The position numbers and the translations under genes were made by a program. Below the pieces are notes generated by a model. That model made no database searches and was not told where the DNA came from. It saw only the letters and a program-made list of their open reading frames with translations. This document shows, piece by piece, positions 53,440 through 60,979 of a DNA stretch of 64,000 nucleotides. Origin of the DNA: a virus; IMG/VR virus record IMGVR_UViG_3300025030_000004, positions 62,001 through 126,000 of that record; one strand, written 5' to 3'. Position 1 is the stretch's first letter; each line of letters starts with the position of its first letter.

Positions 53440-54558
53440 CTAACAATTATTTAATTGATAATATTCATCCCTATAAAACCAAATATATCCTTTAAATTGT
53501 TTATATTTATGCTTGCAACATAACATTATACTGTTGGCATTATACCCTAACTGTCTAGTTACCTCTCTTAAACTTCTAAATTCGTTTATATAATTACCGT
53601 CCATATCACATTGGACAACTTCCCTTTTGTTTTTATTATTATTTCTTAATTTTTCCCTAGTTTCAAAAGAAACCTCTAACCCTAAAGGACTTCCTGCTGT
53701 TGGGCACAAATTATATCCAATATTTCTTTCAAAACAATTTGTATTATCAATCCAATATTGTTCCCTCTCAATGAGTTTACTTTTATCGTCAACCAACTCG
53801 ATTATTTCAAACTTGAAATTATCTTGACCATATTTAATCCACGATCTTTGTAGGTATTCATTTTCATGATTTTGTTTGTTTAATTTACTTATATGTGCTT
53901 TCTTTCTATCTATTAAATCTACCGCACTACCTATATATATTTTACCATTAAATAAATTAGTTATCCTATATATTCCTGACGCATATTCCGTATATTCAAT
54001 TTTTGAAAAAGTATCATCATTTATATCAACAATCAAACATTTCTTGCATGTATTTTTATAACCACTAGGAGTATTATCTTTCCAAAAATTATTGTCATTC
54101 ATTTCAATAAGACAATCGCACTCTTTACATTTTTTAAACATAACTCCATTAATGTTTTTGTAAATACTTGAATTATGAAGATATAGGAGACTCATATTTT
54201 GAGAAATATTCATTCTAAAAGCTTTTCTTCTTATACTGTCCTCACTCCTACTTGGAAGTAATTTTAATAAATCATCAATATATGTATTTTCATAATTCAT
54301 TTTTAAAATTGATTCCTCTTCATTAGACCAAGTTTTGAATGATAATCTTTCTTTATTTTTTTTAATGCCTAAACTACTAGTAATATAAACTACGCTTTTG
54401 TATTTAGATTCTGATCCAAATTTTTCTATTAATTCATTTTTGCTTGATTCAATATAGTTTTTACAAATCCATAGAACATCTTCTAAACTCCAATTGTCTT
54501 TAAAGCGTGTTGACCTAGCATTATGCCAATTAATTACTTCTGTTTTTGTTTTACTCAT
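53440..54558 (-). CDS. GIY-YIG homing endonuclease with N-terminal DNA-binding and zinc modules
   Basis: The 372-residue protein has an N-terminal Myb/SANT-like region (TWSNEEESILKMNYENTYID then LLPSRSEDSIRRKAFRM), a zinc finger (CKECDC..CKKC, about residues 140-175), a GIY-YIG nuclease (SGIYRIT, KIYIGSA, RKKAHI, EREQYWID) and a C-terminal NUMOD1 repeat (VVQCDMDGNYINEFRSLREV). It lies between an acidic zinc protein gene and the small terminase. Confidence 0.85.
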   Translation of the reverse strand: MSKTKTEVINWHNARSTRFKDNWSLEDVLWICKNYIESSKNELIEKFGSESKYKSVVYITSSLGIKKNKERLSFKTWSNEEESILKMNYENTYIDDLLKLLPSRSEDSIRRKAFRMNISQNMSLLYLHNSSIYKNINGVMFKKCKECDCLIEMNDNNFWKDNTPSGYKNTCKKCLIVDINDDTFSKIEYTEYASGIYRITNLFNGKIYIGSAVDLIDRKKAHISKLNKQNHENEYLQRSWIKYGQDNFKFEIIELVDDKSKLIEREQYWIDNTNCFERNIGYNLCPTAGSPLGLEVSFETREKLRNNNKNKREVVQCDMDGNYINEFRSLREVTRQLGYNANSIMLCCKHKYKQFKGYIWFYRDEYYQLNNC

Positions 54559-54616
54559 CTCTAATTCCTTCTTTCCGTATATTTTTTATTTCCGTACTAA
54601 TCATTAAAAATAAATA

Positions 54617-54663
54617 GAAGAGAGGGTACGGAAATGGGTCATGACTCCCAAAAACCTCTCTTC
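54617..54663 (-). other. Long hairpin with inner loop before the endonuclease gene
   Basis: GAAGAGAGG pairs with CCTCTCTTC and encloses a TGGG/CCCA hairpin; a T-rich stretch follows on the minus strand. It belongs with the other leader hairpins found before endonuclease genes. Confidence 0.55.
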
Positions 54664-54694
54664 CTTCTTCACAGTATTTTTGTGAATATTAAAA

Positions 54695-54717
54695 GACACT
54701 TACATTACGCAAGTGTC
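54695..54717 (-). terminator. Rho-independent terminator
   Basis: GACACTT/AAGTGTC is followed on the minus strand by TTTTAAT; a second small hairpin TTCACA/TGTGAA lies next to it. Confidence 0.65.
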
Positions 54718-54787
54718 CTCTCAAAACACAAAACTTTATTATTTATAACTCAAAACCAAACCCATAAATTTTCAAATTGATTGGATA

Positions 54788-55435
54788 TTAACTATCCAAA
54801 AACTCCATCATATTATATTTAACATTTTCTTTGCCCATTTCTAAGCACTTATATGCCAGTTTTACCACTCCGTCTACAATACAATCTGTACAAGCGTCAT
54901 TAAAAATCTTATCTAAACATTCCCCGATAGAATCCTTAATCTCATCCTCTAAACATTCATTGCAACAACATAATGCATCAACTTCACTTTTCGCTTCACA
55001 GATAGGGCATTCATACTCATCTTCCAAATCATTTTCCTCACAATCTTCAATATCATTAACATCCTCGACCATCTCACACCAAGACCACGTTCCATCACCA
55101 TTTAGATACTTATCAACTTCCTCTTTGGTCATATTAGTATCTGTAAAAATAAAATAATCGACAAATTGATCAAAAGGATCGACGAATTTATAGTGGTCAT
55201 ACCCTTTTGCAGATTCACAATAAAACCTAATACCACCTTCATCAAACCACATGTTCACATAAAACTCATCATTGTCCAAATCTTCATCTTCGTCAACAAT
55301 ATCATATTCTTCATCAAGGTATTCTGAAATATAGATTGCTAGAGGTTTATTTACTACCATAAGAAAATTTCTTGATTCTTCAATATGGATATTGATAACA
55401 TTTTTAATATCTGACAAGGTTAATTTATTGCTCAT
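54788..55435 (-). CDS. Acidic protein with zinc ribbon
   Basis: The 215-residue protein is very acidic (EEYDIVDEDEDLDNDEF) and has a zinc ribbon (YECPICEAKSEVDA, CCCNEC, residues about 140-160). Its C-terminus may be truncated by the downstream endonuclease. Function not recognised. Confidence 0.6.
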   Translation of the reverse strand: MSNKLTLSDIKNVINIHIEESRNFLMVVNKPLAIYISEYLDEEYDIVDEDEDLDNDEFYVNMWFDEGGIRFYCESAKGYDHYKFVDPFDQFVDYFIFTDTNMTKEEVDKYLNGDGTWSWCEMVEDVNDIEDCEENDLEDEYECPICEAKSEVDALCCCNECLEDEIKDSIGECLDKIFNDACTDCIVDGVVKLAYKCLEMGKENVKYNMMEFLDS

Positions 55436-55469
55436 TAAATGTTCCTACCTTTTAATTATTTATTATTGG

Positions 55470-56069
55470 TTAGATAATCTCATCCACCAAACCATATTCC
55501 AACATTTCTTCACTAGTCATACACCACTCATAGCGACTCATTTTCTCATACTGATCTTCAGTTATTTTAGTATGAGACAGGATAAAATCCTTAATTTTTG
55601 TTTCATACTTCTCACTAAATTTAAAATAATCCTTAACCTGAGTAGCAGTGCCTTCTAAATATGTGCTTCCACTATGAATTAATGCCGTACTAAACGGATA
55701 GCACTTTACATTTACATTAGGATTATTAAATCCTGCCATTACAATAAGACTACCCATTGAGTAAGCATAAGCCATAATAGTAATAGTAGTTTTTGTTTTA
55801 AGTTTGGTTATTAAATCGCATAGAAATAGACCATTATGTACTTGACCACCATTTGTATTTAAAAGGATATTAATTTCATCTCCTGTACCATCATTATCCA
55901 TTTCCATTAAAGGTAAACAAACACATTCTATTGTTGCTTCTGAAATTGTATCATTAATAATAATTGTTCTGTTTCTGATTCCTTTGAAATACTGGTACAT
56001 AATAGGATCTGATGTTTCAGATAATTGTGATACAAGTTCATTTATATCAAGACTTCCTAGTTCTGACAT
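55470..56069 (-). CDS. ClpP-like serine protease
   Basis: The 199-residue protein follows the ClpP fold: INILLNTNGGQVHNGLFLCD, catalytic S104 in AYSMGSL, H132 in ALIHSG, and the EYGLVDEI end. The position of the ClpP triad Asp is Glu (E181 in YEWCMTSEE). It may process virion or host proteins. It is flanked by a GIY-YIG gene and the zinc protein gene. Confidence 0.85.
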   Translation of the reverse strand: MSELGSLDINELVSQLSETSDPIMYQYFKGIRNRTIIINDTISEATIECVCLPLMEMDNDGTGDEINILLNTNGGQVHNGLFLCDLITKLKTKTTITIMAYAYSMGSLIVMAGFNNPNVNVKCYPFSTALIHSGSTYLEGTATQVKDYFKFSEKYETKIKDFILSHTKITEDQYEKMSRYEWCMTSEEMLEYGLVDEII

Positions 56070-56101
56070 AAAAATACCTCATTATTCTTTCAATTTATTT
56101 A

Positions 56102-56944
56102 TTATTTTAATTTGCAATCATAAGCAGATTTTACCCAAACATAACCTCCTGCTGTTTTACCTTTTCCATTAATGCACTGTCTAATATTTTGTTTTTTGAT
56201 TCCAGTACATTTTTCAGCATTATAAATAGAAGGGAATTCCATAACTAATTCTCCGCTTAATGTATATTGGAATATGGATATTGGTTTACCAGCATTTAAA
56301 GTACGTGGCAAATGCTCCTTAATATCAAAGCTATTAGACGAATAATTATCTAGATATAGCCAGATATACCCGTATGCTGTTTTTCTATTCTTATTAGTCC
56401 CTTCGCAACATTCTCTTATAGATTTCGTTTCAAAACCTTCAATTCTGTTTATCTGATTCATGTAATCGTAAATTATTATTATATTACCATTCATATCCAT
56501 CTTAATAACTTTCTTTGAAAACATATTTCCTTTATTATATTTTGAATCAGACATCTTCTTACGTGTTTCAAGTGAAAGCTTTCTTCCTTTTATTTTTTTA
56601 CTCATTGTAATCTTTATTTTGCCATTATATTTGTAGTTATTCAATCCACCACTTGTTGAATTATATCCATTGATAAAAGAATCGTACTTTTGTATATAGT
56701 AGATTTCTTTATTTGATAAATCGTCTTTATTACAAATTTCTAGTATTTCAAAAATAAAGTTATCTTGACCATATTTATTCCATGACCTTTGTAAATATCT
56801 ATTTGTATGGGTATTAAGAATTAATAGCCTCTTATGTTCGTAGAATCTTTTATTTAAATTACTTGATAAACCGATATAAACCTTATTATTAGCTAAGTTT
56901 TCAATCTTGTATATCCCAATATTTCCTATTGTTTTCTCTTCCAC
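56102..56944 (-). CDS. GIY-YIG homing endonuclease
   Basis: The 280-residue protein has IGIYKIE and KVYIGLSS, KRFYEHKRLL, SWNKYGQDNFIFEI and NKEIYYIQKYD as nuclease motifs, a NUMOD3-like SLETRKKMSDSKYNKGN segment and NUMOD1 repeats (IKMDMNGNIIIIYDYM; FQYTLSGELVMEFPS). GTG 56944 is chosen because AAAGGAG lies 8 nt upstream. A T-tailed terminator lies just before it. Confidence 0.85.
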   Translation of the reverse strand: MEEKTIGNIGIYKIENLANNKVYIGLSSNLNKRFYEHKRLLILNTHTNRYLQRSWNKYGQDNFIFEILEICNKDDLSNKEIYYIQKYDSFINGYNSTSGGLNNYKYNGKIKITMSKKIKGRKLSLETRKKMSDSKYNKGNMFSKKVIKMDMNGNIIIIYDYMNQINRIEGFETKSIRECCEGTNKNRKTAYGYIWLYLDNYSSNSFDIKEHLPRTLNAGKPISIFQYTLSGELVMEFPSIYNAEKCTGIKKQNIRQCINGKGKTAGGYVWVKSAYDCKLK

Positions 56945-56977
56945 ATCCCCATCTCCTTTATTTTTGCAAACAAAAAA

Positions 56978-57002
56978 GATGGTAGAAAAACACTCTACCA
57001 TC
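56978..57002 (-). terminator. Rho-independent terminator before the endonuclease gene
   Basis: A perfect 9-bp stem GATGGTAGA/TCTACCATC is followed on the minus strand by TTTTTTG. It directly abuts a 35-bp repeat shared with 60924-60958. Confidence 0.85.
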
Positions 57003-57036
57003 AACTCCACACAGAAAAACAGTCTGAGGGAGTAAT
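57002..57036 (-). repeat. 35-bp element shared by two endonuclease loci (copy 1)
   Basis: It matches 60924-60958 at 34 of 35 bases. It begins CAACTCCACACAG on the plus strand and can fold as ACTCC/GGAGT with an inner CAGA/TCTG. It lies 12 bp after the phosphoesterase stop. Confidence 0.75.
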
Positions 57037-57048
57037 AATTTTATATAA

Positions 57049-58272
57049 TTATTTTAAATTACAATCATATGCAGATATAAAACCTTTATCACCTACTATT
57101 GTTACTGTTTGACTAGTTTCTCCAGAATAGCGGTGGTTAGTACAATATTCATCATGTGTGACCCATACTCCGCTAGTGATTACTTTACATTTGTCTATGG
57201 TGAGTATTTCAAATATGTGACGATGGCCTAAAAATATTAGTTTTGGTTTCTTATCTAATAATGCTAACATTTGATTTGGAGCATTCTTAACATTTCCATA
57301 ATCGCCATGATACAAAGCACAATAATGACCTTTTACATAGAATTCTGCAATTGTATTTTCTAATATGGATTTTTCAAACTTCACATTCTTCAAATTAGCA
57401 GTCCGTATTTCCATAAATTCCAATACAAAATTCTCATATCTATCTTTATTTTCTGAACGTTCTTTTATATCATTACGCGAGTGATTTCCGGTTACAAAAT
57501 GAATTACAACATATTCAAAATGGTTGCTCATTTTTTCAATAAACTTAGACATATATTCAGAAAATCTTTTTGTTTGTTCGACTATTCCGTATTGATTATT
57601 CCTTATGATGGTTTCATGAATTACACCACTCAGGGCATCGCCACTAAAACATAAATGACATTTATTAATCTTTTCTTTCTTTTTGATATCTAAAATTTGT
57701 AAAGTGTAATTTGCCAATCTTTCAAGAAAAACTTCTTCATTATATTTTTCAAATTCATTATCTACGGTTAGGCCAAAATGAGGATCTGAAATCTGAATTA
57801 CCATTTCATTTTCTTCACTATATAAATGTTCGGGTTGCTTGAAGACGATAGGGGAGAGGTCTTTGATACTCTCCTTAATTAAATCGGCCATTGTTTCTTT
57901 TCTTGCAAGTATTCTTATATCCTTATTTATAGAAGTTCTTAAATCTTGAAGTTTGATTCTTTCTTTTTTAAGATTAATTTCCTTCATATCTAAGTCGGAT
58001 ATTTTCTTATCGATAATAGGAGAGGTTAGATTATCTTTAGACATATCTAATTTTCTTAAAGTCCCATCTCGATCTTGTCTTTTTTTTACAAACTGTCTAT
58101 AGTGTTCACCAGATTTAAATTGATTTCCTTGATGTTTATTTAAATCATTCCACGAAGGATTATTTGTATTGAATATTTGTTTATATTTATCTCTATTATT
58201 CTTGAAGTCTACACCTATAGAGTATAATTGATCTCTATCCATTAATAACCTCAAATCTAAATTTATTTTCAA
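57049..58272 (-). CDS. Calcineurin-like metallophosphoesterase
   Basis: The 407-residue protein has the full metal-binding series: SDPHFG, FSGDALSG, TGNHSR, YHGDYG and LGHRH (about residues 165-380). A charged helical N-terminus (about 1-130) may be a DNA or partner-binding part. SPbeta carries a similar gene (YonJ) near the HU and polymerase genes. It is likely a nuclease or nucleotide phosphatase. The start is TTG with GGGGATT upstream. Confidence 0.85.
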   Translation of the reverse strand: MKINLDLRLLMDRDQLYSIGVDFKNNRDKYKQIFNTNNPSWNDLNKHQGNQFKSGEHYRQFVKKRQDRDGTLRKLDMSKDNLTSPIIDKKISDLDMKEINLKKERIKLQDLRTSINKDIRILARKETMADLIKESIKDLSPIVFKQPEHLYSEENEMVIQISDPHFGLTVDNEFEKYNEEVFLERLANYTLQILDIKKKEKINKCHLCFSGDALSGVIHETIIRNNQYGIVEQTKRFSEYMSKFIEKMSNHFEYVVIHFVTGNHSRNDIKERSENKDRYENFVLEFMEIRTANLKNVKFEKSILENTIAEFYVKGHYCALYHGDYGNVKNAPNQMLALLDKKPKLIFLGHRHIFEILTIDKCKVITSGVWVTHDEYCTNHRYSGETSQTVTIVGDKGFISAYDCNLK

Positions 58273-58329
58273 ATTAAAATAATCCCCTTATCGACCAAAC
58301 AGGGGAGTAGTAAACTTAAATATCCTTTA

Positions 58330-58467
58330 TTAAATAGGTACACTATACCAACAATCCTGACACAAAAATATTTCTTGTTCACAATAATATTTATACCAGA
58401 AACGGAATTTTCCGCATACTGGGCATTGAGTATCTGCATTTTCAATATTCAATTTTAAATTTTCCAT
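58330..58467 (-). CDS. Small zinc-ribbon protein
   Basis: The 45-residue protein has CPVC and CQDC pairs (MENLKLNIENADTQCPVCGK then EIFLCQDCWYSVPI). ATG 58467 is preferred; a longer frame from ATG 58515 has no ribosome site. It follows a 0.7 kb structured non-coding stretch. Confidence 0.55.
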   Translation of the reverse strand: MENLKLNIENADTQCPVCGKFRFWYKYYCEQEIFLCQDCWYSVPI

Positions 58468-58715
58468 AGCAAAATAATCCGTTACTAAAAACTTATAAGA
58501 AGTTATAAAATACATACATAATTTATAACTCTATGTTTTATTCCTTATTCATCGTATTACTACTCAAGTTGCTTAACACTCCAAAGGCTTAAATTCCCTG
58601 CTAACGAACAGGTATATAGGAACCTTGATTCAATCAACTAACTTTAAATATCTTATAATTCTCAGTATCCTCCTTTTAAAGAAGAATAGGGTGAGGTATT
58701 GATAAAATTAAAATG

Positions 58716-58763
58716 ACCCACCGTGGTACGCGATTACAAATGAGTAAACTAAGCGTGGTGGGT
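58716..58763 (-). ncRNA. Structured element D (48 nt)
   Basis: ACCCACC pairs with GGTGGGT and encloses ACGC/GCGT and TTAC/GTAA pairs. A T-rich stretch follows on the minus strand. Confidence 0.5.
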
Positions 58764-58848
58764 TCTGTTCGGGCGAAAATACCCATCCATTGTAACAGAT
58801 ATTTTTATTAAAAATTCTTCTTTGTTAGAGTAATTAACTCAATTCTTG

Positions 58849-58911
58849 ATAATAAGGCAGGGTGATTAAAAACTCTAGATATTTCTAATCACCACTAACG
58901 CTCCCTATTAT
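58849..58911 (-). ncRNA. Structured element C (63 nt)
   Basis: ATAATA...GG/CC...TATTAT encloses a perfect 8-bp hairpin GGTGATTA/TAATCACC. Confidence 0.5.
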
Positions 58912-58966
58912 TTATACAACTTGTTATAAGTGTAATAAATATAAGTTTTAGATTATTGAATAATAG

Positions 58967-59017
58967 GGGAGAGGCAAGGAGAATAATAAATTATGATAAC
59001 TTTATCCATCCTCTCCC
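58967..59017 (-). ncRNA. Structured element B (51 nt)
   Basis: A perfect 8-bp stem GGGAGAGG/CCTCTCCC encloses an AT-rich region with possible GAT/ATC pairing. Confidence 0.5.
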
Positions 59018-59046
59018 AAGGTACTACTGGCACAACAATATGAATT

Positions 59047-59180
59047 AACCACAATAGCAGGGTGACGCTCAGTTCACTTCTAAACTCTATATCCGCTTTC
59101 GATATAGTTCCTGCATCTCTAATCCATTATGTAAAACACATAATGGAGCGAAGGATGCCCCTTCCTTCCTTATTGTGGTT
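59047..59180 (-). ncRNA. Structured element A (134 nt, multi-branched)
   Basis: A perfect 10-bp outer stem AACCACAATA/TATTGTGGTT encloses GCAGG/CCTGC with an inner CTATATC/GATATAG hairpin, and GCATC/GATGC with an inner CCATTATG/CATAATGG hairpin. No coding frame of note is present. Nested stems of this number in 134 nt suggest a structured RNA. Confidence 0.6.
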
Positions 59181-59240
59181 AGGTATGATTAACGCTAGTG
59201 TCTCCTTAGACCTAGCTGAATGAATTAATCACCATCCATA

Positions 59241-59468
59241 TTATTCATCATCCTCTTCAAATTCATCAGAAACAACATCTTCAATTTCTTCTTCTGTGAA
59301 AGAAAATTTAACATACTTCCCTGAGAAATTCTTCAATAGTTCAATCAGATTTTTAACACCTTCGTCTGGAATATTTACAACTGCTATGTTATTTTCAATT
59401 GTCAACTCACCTTCGGACGCAAGTTTATGTGTAATTTTCTTTGTTTCAGTAAGTTTAGATTTTGCCAT
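59241..59468 (-). CDS. YonK-like small protein
   Basis: The 75-residue protein (GELTIENNIAVVNIPDEGVK then IELLKNFSGKYVKFSFTEEE) resembles SPbeta YonK in length, beta-helix layout and the FxGKxVxxxxxEE end. It lies beside the HU gene as in SPbeta. Function unknown. Confidence 0.6.
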   Translation of the reverse strand: MAKSKLTETKKITHKLASEGELTIENNIAVVNIPDEGVKNLIELLKNFSGKYVKFSFTEEEIEDVVSDEFEEDDE

Positions 59469-59514
59469 TATTTCATTTATTCCTCACTTTATTTATTATT
59501 TTATATTCAAATTT

Positions 59515-59545
59515 TGAACCTCACACGACTGAAGTCACGGGTGTT
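59515..59545. mobile_element. IS200/IS605-like end relic
   Basis: The minus strand reads CACCCGTGACTTCAGTCGTG, a hairpin typical of IS200/IS605-family ends, in the 88-bp gap between the HU and YonK-like genes. No transposase is present. Confidence 0.5.
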
Positions 59546-59556
59546 CTTGTTGACGT

Positions 59557-59838
59557 TTATAAATTACACTTATCCTTAAACCCTTTTCCAGCAGAGAATG
59601 CAGGTTTCTTAGATGCTTCTGTTGACCATTCTTTTTCAACTCCACTTAATTTAGAAACTCCACTTTTAGCAGGAATATTTTTTAATTCATAATTGCCGTG
59701 TCCGATAACCTTGATTGCTTCACCCGATGCGACAGTATCTTCAATTAATTCGAAGAAATTAGTAATTAAACGTTCAGCTTCTTTTTTAGTGATTTCCATT
59801 TTCTCTGCATAAGCGTCAATAAGTTCTTTCTTGTTCAC
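59557..59838 (-). CDS. Divergent HU-family DNA-binding protein
   Basis: The 93-residue protein has the HU start (MNKKELIDAYAEKMEITKKE) and core (FFELIEDTVASGEAIKVIGH), but the arm lacks the usual RNP motif and reads KSGVSKLSGVEKEWSTEASK before PAFSAGKGFKDK. It matches the place of SPbeta YonN. It likely bends or coats phage DNA. The start is GTG with AAAGGGG upstream. Confidence 0.85.
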   Translation of the reverse strand: MNKKELIDAYAEKMEITKKEAERLITNFFELIEDTVASGEAIKVIGHGNYELKNIPAKSGVSKLSGVEKEWSTEASKKPAFSAGKGFKDKCNL

Positions 59839-59873
59839 GATTGTTTTATTCCCCTTTAATTTTAAATTAATTA

Positions 59874-60872
59874 TTATTTATTCAATAGACTGAACTCACC
59901 CAGTTGATATCGTTTTGTAAATTCTTCAAATTGTTCAGGAGTATTGTCATTTCCGTACAAATTATGATATAAGTCATGGATATTCTTTGTTAAACAAACT
60001 CCTAATGGATATTTATTATGTATTAAAATAAACTGTTGCTCTATTAATTCTAATTCCTCATTTGTATAATCTAAAACTGTTAGTTTTAATTCAATATTAA
60101 TGTCTTCTAAAACCTCTAAAACAATCTTATTGAAACTATATAAGTGATGTACTGCACTAAATTTTTGTTTTGTTAAGATACATTTATAGTCACACTGTTT
60201 CATTGATTCGCGTTTCCATTCTAATATTTTTGCGCGAAGAAATTCGTAGATAGGTGTTAAACCGCCTTTCCAAAAAGGTGAATTCTCTCCACTAATCTTT
60301 TCATTCCCACATAATCTACATCCCTTATTAGAGTAAACATTAGCATAACTTACTTTAATTATACCTTGTTCTGGATGTGTCAAGCAGATACATAGTAATT
60401 TTTTATGTGCAGAAACATAATCCTCTGCCGAAAATAAAGGTTTAAATCCATGTTTAATAAATATATCTACTACAATATTGCCATCGAGAAACGCTTTTTT
60501 ATATCCATTTTTTACACGAACCTTACCTAGACTATCTTCACCATATTTTAATTGAAATGATTCTCTTGTTTTTATTTGTTTGCATTTATCGCAACAATCT
60601 TTTTCAATTATTACCCTACTTTTATTATATTTTTGATAAGTCGCAAACAATAAAGTTTTGTCTTTGTAATCTAAACAATAATCACAAAAATATAAAATAT
60701 TTACCTGCGAACTTTTTGGTAAGTCTAAAACTTTAACTAATATAGTAGTTCCTTTTTTAACACTCATTCTTCCATCTTTATCTTTATAGCGAGGAATAAT
60801 ATAGTTTAATTTTTCATAATATGAAATAGTATTACTATGAAGACTAACTCTTATATATTCTGTTACAAGCAT
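59874..60872 (-). CDS. HNH homing endonuclease
   Basis: The 332-residue protein has N-terminal zinc pairs (CDYC, CDKC), a middle CRLCG, and an HNH nuclease (CDYKCILTKQKFSAVHHLYS, then CLTKNIHDLYHNLYGNDNT). The N-terminal domain resembles that of the endonuclease at 5.6-7.1 kb. AAAGGAGG precedes the ATG. It lies between PhoH and HU genes, with a 35-bp repeat upstream shared with another endonuclease locus. Confidence 0.8.
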   Translation of the reverse strand: MLVTEYIRVSLHSNTISYYEKLNYIIPRYKDKDGRMSVKKGTTILVKVLDLPKSSQVNILYFCDYCLDYKDKTLLFATYQKYNKSRVIIEKDCCDKCKQIKTRESFQLKYGEDSLGKVRVKNGYKKAFLDGNIVVDIFIKHGFKPLFSAEDYVSAHKKLLCICLTHPEQGIIKVSYANVYSNKGCRLCGNEKISGENSPFWKGGLTPIYEFLRAKILEWKRESMKQCDYKCILTKQKFSAVHHLYSFNKIVLEVLEDINIELKLTVLDYTNEELELIEQQFILIHNKYPLGVCLTKNIHDLYHNLYGNDNTPEQFEEFTKRYQLGEFSLLNK

Positions 60873-60923
60873 TCTATCCTCCTTTAATTAAATTAAAGAC
60901 GGAACAGAAATACAGTCTGTACC

Positions 60924-60958
60924 CAACTCCACACAGAAAAACAGTCTGAAGGAGTAAT
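60924..60958 (-). repeat. 35-bp element shared by two endonuclease loci (copy 2)
   Basis: It matches 57002-57036 at 34 of 35 bases. It lies 21 bp after the PhoH stop and upstream of the HNH gene. A second hairpin ACAGA/TCTGT follows on the minus strand. Confidence 0.75.
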
Positions 60959-60979
60959 TATTATATTTGTTTTTATCAA

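Larger units (their letters stand above)
56101..57076. repeat. 29-bp direct repeat of a gene end flanking an endonuclease gene
   Basis: The last codons of the phosphoesterase gene (57048-57076) and of the GIY-YIG gene (56101-56129) match at 26 of 29 bases and both encode SAYDC(N/K)LK. The endonuclease therefore ends with a copy of the neighbour's 3' end. Confidence 0.8.
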
